Shown here one piece after another: positions 59,219 to 64,000 of a DNA stretch of 64,000 nt. This stretch comes from Agrococcus sp. ARC_14 (GTDB lineage: Bacteria; Actinomycetota; Actinomycetes; Actinomycetales; Microbacteriaceae). The stretch spans positions 124,001 to 188,000 of the forward strand of contig NZ_JAKUDO010000001.1 of the NCBI RefSeq assembly GCF_022436485.1. The letters run 5' to 3'. Numbering within the stretch: the stretch's first letter is position 1; the number at the start of each line of letters is the position of its first letter. Below the pieces are notes generated by a model. The model did no database searches. It had not been told where the DNA came from and worked only from the letters and a program-made list of their open reading frames with translations. The translations under genes and the position numbers were made by a program.

Positions 59219-59656
59219 ATGGACCGCATCGACCACGGCATCATCGATCAGCTGCGCCTCAATGCCCGCGCGGGCTACGCCGACATCGGGGCGGAGGTCG
59301 GCCTGTCGGCCTCCGCGGTGAAGCGCCGCATCGATCGGCTCATCGCCGACGGCGTCATCCGCGGCTTCACCGTGCAGATCGACCCCAAGGTCGAGGGGCT
59401 CGCCACGGAGGCGTACGTCGAGCTGTTCTGCCGCGGCACCGTCTCTCCCTCCGACCTCAAGCGCATGCTCTCCGGCGTGCCCGAGGTGATCGAGGCGAGC
59501 ACCGTCACCGGCACGGCCGACGCGATCGTCATGATGCGCGCGCGCGATGTGATCGCCTTCGAGGAGGCGCTCGAGAAGGTGCGCGCGGCCGCCTCGGTCG
59601 ACCACACGACCTCGGCGATCCTGCTCTCGAAGCTCATCAGCCGGCACGCGGGGTAG
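59219..59656 (+). CDS. Lrp/AsnC-family regulator
   Basis: 145 aa. Helix-turn-helix IDHGIIDQLRLNARAGYADIGAEVGLSASAVKRRIDRLIADGVIRGFTVQID and RAM effector domain (VEAYVELFCRG region, VIEASTVTGTADAIVMMRARDVIAFEEALEKV). Divergent from the rocD operon, so it presumably activates it in response to arginine or ornithine. Leaderless start; GTG 59213 two codons earlier is possible. Confidence 0.9.
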   Translation: MDRIDHGIIDQLRLNARAGYADIGAEVGLSASAVKRRIDRLIADGVIRGFTVQIDPKVEGLATEAYVELFCRGTVSPSDLKRMLSGVPEVIEASTVTGTADAIVMMRARDVIAFEEALEKVRAAASVDHTTSAILLSKLISRHAG

Positions 59657-59697
59657 CGGGCCGTCGCGACGCTGCGCTCCGCCGACTCACCCGTTCC

Positions 59698-59761
59698 ACT
59701 GGGGCAGTTCCGCACGACTGGGACCCGCGTGCGAGCCCCAGTCGGGCGCAAGCGCCCCGGT
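59698..59761. repeat. 64-bp extragenic palindromic element, copy C
   Basis: Outer arms ACTGGGGC / GCCCCGGT; inner GCACGACTGGGA with CCCCAGTCGGGC. Same length and layout as copies A (23957) and B (38692). Forty-one bp after the lrp stop, between convergent genes. Confidence 0.8.
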
Positions 59762-59819
59762 CGGCGCAGGAGCGGGTCGCAGCCGTGATCGAACCTGCAG
59801 CTCGTCGCGGGGCGTCGAC

Positions 59820-60674
59820 TCAGCGGGCGAGCAGCGCCGGCAGCGCAGTCTCGCCGTCGTAGGCGCTCCAGACCAGCCATCCCCAGGGGCCGAGCTCGCG
59901 AGCCTGCGCGAGCTGTTCGGCAGACACCTCGCCTTCCAGCCATGCGAGCTCGTCCGCCCATCGCTCGAGCACCGCCGCGTCGGCGGGCGCGCGCCGCAGC
60001 AGCCGCTTCGCCTCGCCGCGCAGCTCGACCGCAGCGCGGCGCCAGGCCTTGCCGGTCTCGGCAGCGGCCCGATCGGCACGCGAGCCGCGCGTTCGCGAGC
60101 GCGTCCGCAGCACGAGCACGGTGCTGCCCACGAGCGCACCGGCAGCGCCGACGGCCCACGCCGCCACGCCCATCGGTCCGCCCGCATCGGTGAGGACGTC
60201 GGCGCGGAACAGGCTGAACAGCAGAGCAGCCAGCACAATGACGCCGCTCATCGCCGCGAGCCCGACCGCCGTGGGGCTGCGGCCGCTGCGCGGCACGGTG
60301 GCGGCTGCGACCAGCAGCAGCACTGCGGCCGCGAAGATCGCCGGCGGCGTGATCATCATGGTCAGCTCGGGGTCCTGCGGATGTCGCGGCGGCAGCATCG
60401 GCGCGCTGCCCACGAACGACGCCGCGGTGCCGATCGAGAGCCCGATCCACCAGATGCGTGACCACGCGGTGGGCCTCGCCTTCCCGCTCGGCTCCCGCAC
60501 GCGAGCGGAGGACGGCCGCGAACCGAGCTGAGACATCAGCGCACGACGCGCGAGGTGCAGACGACGAGCGTCGGCCATCCACTTCGCGTGCTCCGTGCCG
60601 ATCGACCGGAGCGCCGCATCCGCGACCGCGACGACCCTGCAGTCCTCGCCGTGGAGACGCACGACCGCGCTCAC
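59820..60674 (-). CDS. Membrane protein of the secretion-substrate cluster
   Basis: 284 aa. About four central helices (SRIWWIGLSIGTAASFVGSAPML, MMITPPAIFAAAVLLLVAAATV, AVGLAAMSGVIVLAALLFSLF, GVAAWAVGAAGALVGSTVLVL). They are flanked by a basic N-terminal cytoplasmic part and a C-terminal soluble region rich in Ala/Trp/Glu (LERWADELAWLEGEVSAEQLAQARELGPWGWLVW). Not recognised. Last in a leftward gene set starting with the putative secreted proteins at the window edge. Confidence 0.62.
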   Translation of the reverse strand: MSAVVRLHGEDCRVVAVADAALRSIGTEHAKWMADARRLHLARRALMSQLGSRPSSARVREPSGKARPTAWSRIWWIGLSIGTAASFVGSAPMLPPRHPQDPELTMMITPPAIFAAAVLLLVAAATVPRSGRSPTAVGLAAMSGVIVLAALLFSLFRADVLTDAGGPMGVAAWAVGAAGALVGSTVLVLRTRSRTRGSRADRAAAETGKAWRRAAVELRGEAKRLLRRAPADAAVLERWADELAWLEGEVSAEQLAQARELGPWGWLVWSAYDGETALPALLAR

Positions 60675-60684
60675 GGTGCGGCGC

Positions 60685-61272
60685 TCACCGCCCGAGTCGG
60701 ACGGATTCCGCCAGCTCGACGGCGGCGTCGAACAGTCGTGCGGCGATCCTGATGTCCATGTCGATGATCTCGATCACGACGATCATGTCCTCGATCTCTC
60801 CGAGCACCCGCAGCACCGCCGCGGCGCCGCCGTCGGCCGCGCCAGGGAGCGGCCAGAGCGCCGAGGTGCGGAACAGCCGCGCGTACACCGACGACTCGAC
60901 CGCCTCGGCGCGCTGGAAGACGGCGCCCTCATAGCCGTCGGTCGCCCATTCCTCGAGCCGTTCAGACCAGCCCGGCTCGAGCGGCTCAGCGTAGGCATGC
61001 ACGACGCGCGAGACATCAGGCACGACCGGCAGGTGCCAGAAACGTGCGATCGCGCCGGGCAGCGGCGGCTCGGTCGACGCGACGGTGAGAGCCGTATGCG
61101 CGAGATCCGCGCGCTGCAGATCGGAGAGACTCCAGTACGGCGCGAGCTCCGCCGTCACGTCCTCCGCCCACGAGCTCGCGGTCGGCCAGTCGCCCGCCGG
61201 GAACGCGAGCGGCACCGGCACCCAGCGGTCGACATCCGCGTCGAAGGCGGCCTCACCAGCACTCAGCTCCAT
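60685..61272 (-). CDS. Soluble hypothetical protein
   Basis: 195 aa, acidic, no signal peptide or membrane helix. WVPVPLAFPAGDWPTASSWAEDVTAELAPYWSLSDLQRADLAHTALTVAS is followed by FWHLPVVPDVSRVVHAYAEPLEP and a C-terminal acidic helix (IVVIEIIDMDIRIAARLF). Overlaps the upstream gene by 10 bp and precedes the membrane protein by 10 bp, so all are co-transcribed. Similar acidic proteins serve as immunity or chaperone partners near secreted toxins; that is only a contextual guess. Confidence 0.65.
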   Translation of the reverse strand: MELSAGEAAFDADVDRWVPVPLAFPAGDWPTASSWAEDVTAELAPYWSLSDLQRADLAHTALTVASTEPPLPGAIARFWHLPVVPDVSRVVHAYAEPLEPGWSERLEEWATDGYEGAVFQRAEAVESSVYARLFRTSALWPLPGAADGGAAAVLRVLGEIEDMIVVIEIIDMDIRIAARLFDAAVELAESVRLGR

Positions 61273-61859
61273 CGGAACGTCTCCACGATCGCATCGGCCA
61301 GCTCGACCATGCCGGCGGTCGCCGGCTCGGTCACCTCCGTGCCCTGGTGCAGGATGCCGGCAGTCAGCAGCATGCCACGGCGCGGCTCCTCGCCCGGCTC
61401 CGGATAGACGTATGAGACCGTGCGGGTGAGGACACCCTCTCGGGTGCTCTCCGCGTCGCGCTCCTGCACCCATCGCAGCACCGTGCCGTGCGGCATCTCG
61501 ATGCGCAGCACCTCGACGCCAGCGCGCTGACGCACGTCCTCTTCGAACGCGCGGCCGCCCTCGGTGTGCCAGCGCGAGGCGACGACCGACATCGGCATGC
61601 CGCTCTCGGTCGACGCCTCCTCGCCCGGCAGGTACATGGCGACCCCTCGGGTGCGGCGCAGGGCGGCGAACTGATCCTTGACCTTGCGCCGCAGCGCGGC
61701 ATCGAGGTCGGGCCGCCCCGCCGCCTTCGAGCGCTCGGAAACGTCGCGCAGCATCGCAGCCTGGCCGCGATCGTCGACGGAGTAGTGCCGCCAGCCGGGC
61801 GGGAATGCGATCCGGAAGCCGCGCGGTGCGCCGCCGCCCAGCTCTTCGCGCAAGCTCAT
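61263..61859 (-). CDS. Soluble hypothetical protein
   Basis: 198 aa. GFRIAFPPGWRHYSVDDRGQAAML, VAMYLPGEEAS, MPMSVVASRWHT, LRIEMPHGTVLRWVQERDAES and LTRTVSYVYPEPGEEPRRGMLLTAGILHQ suggest a mixed alpha/beta fold like the PsbP/Mog1 or EspG-type chaperone folds. I cannot assign it firmly. The fold type is used by proteins accompanying type VII secretion. ATG 61859 follows a moderate AGGATGGCGGC. Confidence 0.62.
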   Translation of the reverse strand: MSLREELGGGAPRGFRIAFPPGWRHYSVDDRGQAAMLRDVSERSKAAGRPDLDAALRRKVKDQFAALRRTRGVAMYLPGEEASTESGMPMSVVASRWHTEGGRAFEEDVRQRAGVEVLRIEMPHGTVLRWVQERDAESTREGVLTRTVSYVYPEPGEEPRRGMLLTAGILHQGTEVTEPATAGMVELADAIVETFRWS

Positions 61860-61890
61860 GCCGCCATCCTCTCGCACGCTGCGCATCCGC

Positions 61891-62385
61891 TCACGCCGTC
61901 CGGCTCGCGCGTCGTTCACGCACGAGTCTGACCGCGAATGCGGCGAGCGTGACCACAAGCGTCAGCGCCGCCAGCCAATGCCAGCCGAAGTGCGCATCCG
62001 GGCCGAACGCGGGGGCAGGCAGGCCGGTCGGATCGCTGTAGACCCGAGCGAGCCCGACCGGGATCACGCCGAGCACGATGATCGCGATCGCGATGTCGCT
62101 GACGATGACGGGCAGCTCCTGCGGCCGCGGCCGCTCGATCGCGGTGCCGACGGCACCGACCGCGCCGACGGCGGAGATCAGGATGGACACCCACGCCGGG
62201 ATCGCGAGCACCGGCCACGCCACGAGCGGATCCCAATCCGGCCACTCGTCTTCAAGGAACTGGCCGCCGGCGATGAGCCCCATGGCGAACACCCAGACGA
62301 GCTGCGCGGCCCCGACCATCGCTGCGGCGCGGAACACCGTGCGCCAGAGTGTGCGAGGACCGGGACGCTGGGGCGCGATGCTCAC
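61891..62385 (-). CDS. Small membrane protein next to a putative T7SS substrate
   Basis: 164 aa with four helices (AAAMVGAAQLVWVFAMGLIAGG, VAWPVLAIPAWVSILISAVGAVGAVG, VIVSDIAIAIIVLGVIPVGLA, HWLAALTLVVTLAAFAVRLV). Starts at GTG 62385, overlapping by 4 bp the end of the putative secreted protein gene. A four-helix membrane protein translated right after a secreted multidomain protein could be its immunity or membrane partner. Unproven. Confidence 0.65.
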   Translation of the reverse strand: MSIAPQRPGPRTLWRTVFRAAAMVGAAQLVWVFAMGLIAGGQFLEDEWPDWDPLVAWPVLAIPAWVSILISAVGAVGAVGTAIERPRPQELPVIVSDIAIAIIVLGVIPVGLARVYSDPTGLPAPAFGPDAHFGWHWLAALTLVVTLAAFAVRLVRERRASRTA

Positions 62386-63692
62386 AGGTTGGGCACGAGG
62401 GGCGACGACTTCGGGATGAGGCCGAGCTTGTCCCCCACGTCTGCTGCGGTTCCTGCGCCCCAGAGCGTGGTCTGGGCGATCTGCGAGCCGACACCGGGGG
62501 TCACCCTGGCGATCATGTCGTCGATGTGGGTCACCACAGCAGGATACTGGCCGAGATTGCCCCTCGCCGTGTTGAGGAAGGTCAGCGTGCGACCGGTGTC
62601 GGCGCCACCGAAGCGGATCGAGTTGCCGGCCGTGCCGAAGAAGCCCTGCGACCCCACCCAGCCCGGCTTGGGCGTCGCTCCGCGGGCCTGCGACCAGGAG
62701 CTGATCCGGTTCGACAGCGGCCGGTGCCAGGTGAACGGGTTCAGCGTCGGCCCGCGCATCGTGCCCCGGATCGCGGTGCTGGCCGTCGAGCGCGTGGTGC
62801 TGATGGCAGCGCTCAGCGTGGGCGCGCCCTTGCTCGCGACGCGCGCGATCGCACCGCCGGCGCCGAGCGTGACCACCGAGAAGATCGCGAGCCCGAGGTC
62901 CATCAGCGTGGTCCTGCCCGTCGAGTACTGCGCGATCTTGCCCGCGAGGATCACGAGCGAGCCGATGATGACGAGCGCCATGATCAGCGCGCCGATCGGG
63001 CCGGAGACAAACAGCGCGACGACGGCGAGCACGGTCACGATCCAGCCGAGGATGTCGAGGAAGTCGGCAAGCCCCTCCCAGAATCCGTCGTTGTTGTCGG
63101 CCGCGTCGATCGCGCCGTCGACGCCGGCGACGGCTTCGTCATAGGCGTTCGACCAGGTCGTGAACGTGGTCTCGAACGCCTGCCACTTGCGATCCCGCAA
63201 TGCCTTCGCCGAGCTCTCTGCGGACTCCGCCTCAGACACAGCGGTCGCTGCCGCGGTCGTCTGCTCGTCGGTCGGGTCCTCCTCCCACAGCCACACGCGG
63301 TTGAGGTCGCCCTGATCGTCGCGCGCGTTCTCTGCGGCCTCCACGGCGTCCTGGTACTCGCGCTCTGCAGTCTCGATCGACGCCTTGTTGTCATCGATCC
63401 ACGTCTTCGCCGACCGCAGGGCGGGCGCGTAGATCTCGAGCGTCTCGCCGGTGCCTCGATAGCGCTTCGCGGCCTTGTCGACCTCGGGCTTCGCCTTCCT
63501 GGCGGCCTCGGCGAGCGCATCCGTACCCTTGGACTTGTGGATGCTGGAGTCGCCGATGGCCGCGAGCTCCGTCGAGAGCGCGTCGAGGCCGGCGGCGAGC
63601 GTGATGAAGCTCGCGGCGTCCTCCGCGATCTTGTCGGGGTTGCCCTCGAGCTCGCGGAGCTCGTAGTCCTTCTCGGGGGATCGATACGTCAT
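62382..63692 (-). CDS. Putative type VII secretion substrate
   Basis: 436 aa. N-terminal about 210 residues are helical and charged (YELRELEGNPDKIAEDAASFITLAAGLDALSTELAAI; AKPEVDKAAKRYRGTGETLEIYAPALRSAKTWIDDNKASIETAEREY), like the WXG/LXG-type helical heads of T7SS substrates. A central hydrophobic region (DFLDILGWIVTVLAVVALFVSGPIGALIMALVIIGSLVILAG) follows, as in 'putative T7SS-secreted protein' families. The C-terminal about 150 residues (RPLSNRISSWSQARGATPKPGWVG and onward) are of unknown fold and could be an effector domain. Four bp after the small helical gene. Confidence 0.65.
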   Translation of the reverse strand: MTYRSPEKDYELRELEGNPDKIAEDAASFITLAAGLDALSTELAAIGDSSIHKSKGTDALAEAARKAKPEVDKAAKRYRGTGETLEIYAPALRSAKTWIDDNKASIETAEREYQDAVEAAENARDDQGDLNRVWLWEEDPTDEQTTAAATAVSEAESAESSAKALRDRKWQAFETTFTTWSNAYDEAVAGVDGAIDAADNNDGFWEGLADFLDILGWIVTVLAVVALFVSGPIGALIMALVIIGSLVILAGKIAQYSTGRTTLMDLGLAIFSVVTLGAGGAIARVASKGAPTLSAAISTTRSTASTAIRGTMRGPTLNPFTWHRPLSNRISSWSQARGATPKPGWVGSQGFFGTAGNSIRFGGADTGRTLTFLNTARGNLGQYPAVVTHIDDMIARVTPGVGSQIAQTTLWGAGTAADVGDKLGLIPKSSPLVPNL

Positions 63693-63696
63693 CGGG

Positions 63697-63990
63697 TCAG
63701 CCTTCCTCGCGTGCCGAGAGCTCGGTGGCCGTCTCGGTATCCCATCGCTCCCACTCCGTGATGATCTTGTCGATGCCCGTGTGGATCTCATCGAGCACCT
63801 TGGTGAGGTCTTCGCGGCGGTCGTTCCAGTCAGACTCGAAGTCGCCGACCTTGTCGCGCAGCTCGTCGCGGTCGTCAGGCTTCGCGACAGCGCGCTCCAG
63901 GTCATTGTTGAACGAGCTCGCGGCCTTGAATCCGTCGGTCGCGCTCTTGAGGCTCGTGCGAGCGGCCGTCAGCCTCTGCAGGTCGAGCAT
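63697..63990 (-). CDS. Small helical (WXG100-like) protein, possibly partial
   Basis: 97 aa from ATG 63990 (GTG 63999 also in frame, and the gene could begin beyond the window edge). MLDLQRLTAARTSLKSATDGFKAASSFNNDLERAVAKPDDRDELRDKVGDFESDWNDRREDLTKVLDEIHTGI is all-helical with a break near the middle, the size and shape of WXG100-superfamily proteins. No strict W-x-G motif; the turn may be at KPDDRD. It sits 4 bp before the larger helical protein, the usual order for a T7SS partner pair. Confidence 0.6.
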   Translation of the reverse strand: MLDLQRLTAARTSLKSATDGFKAASSFNNDLERAVAKPDDRDELRDKVGDFESDWNDRREDLTKVLDEIHTGIDKIITEWERWDTETATELSAREEG

Positions 63991-64000
63991 GATGTCCACT

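Overview
This is a high-GC (roughly 70%) chromosomal window from an actinobacterium, most likely a member of the Microbacteriaceae (an Agrococcus-like genus is a guess). The evidence is the codon use, the many leaderless genes with a TAnnnT -10 box 6-7 nt before the start codon, the DUF222/HNH, CWB2 and alpha-E families, and frequent GCATCC/GGATGC hexamers. I see no rRNA, tRNA, insertion sequence, phage or CRISPR array. It reads as ordinary chromosome enriched in sugar and sugar-acid catabolism.

Layout. 1-1641: 3' end of a TRAP-transporter operon with an SAF-domain oxidoreductase. 1.7-11.2 kb: mixed genes (FUSC-type membrane protein, an 18-codon peptide unit, lipoprotein, secreted protein, Gfo/Idh oxidoreductase, membrane protein/XRE pair, CWB2 cell-wall protein, DUF2277, DUF222-HNH). 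11.3-14.8 kb: the conserved transglutaminase / alpha-E / circularly permuted ATP-grasp operon. 14.9-18.9 kb: a GntR-controlled sugar-acid module (TIM-barrel enzyme, 6PGDH-like oxidoreductase, GntP permease) resembling the D-apionate route. 19-24 kb: GH114 lipoprotein, TetR/SDR pair, apt, and a frameshifted S9 peptidase.

24-47.3 kb is the core. A leftward operon runs DeoR regulator, sugar ABC transporter (binding protein, ATPase, two permeases), AraB-type ribulokinase, AraD-type epimerase, a second class II aldolase and a 3-epimerase-like TIM barrel. Divergent from it, rhaI, a RhaD-type aldolase/dehydrogenase fusion and rhaB form the phosphorylating L-rhamnose route. Next comes an IclR regulator and an operator-controlled operon with MFS transporter, zinc dehydrogenase, L-rhamnonate dehydratase, FAH-family diketo-acid hydrolase, L-lactate dehydrogenase-like flavoprotein and SDR. 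These are the enzymes of the non-phosphorylating (diketo-hydrolase) rhamnonate route, which ends in pyruvate and L-lactate. A ribokinase follows.

47.3-64 kb: Stealth-family sugar-phosphate transferase, metallophosphoesterase, DUF2993-like and SRPBCC proteins, a membrane protein, a NarL-type two-component system, a divergent membrane-protein pair with a winged-helix regulator, an arginine/ornithine unit (ornithine aminotransferase, DDAH-fold hydrolase, Lrp regulator), and the end of a cluster that looks like type VII secretion substrates with small membrane and hypothetical partners.

Three near-identical 64-bp palindromic elements (23957, 38692, 59698) and other extragenic palindromes sit just after gene ends. 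The most useful leads are this repeat family, the side-by-side rhamnose routes and pentulose enzymes, the apionate-like module, a possible arginine dihydrolase, and an 18-aa peptide with its own promoter, Shine-Dalgarno site and hairpin.
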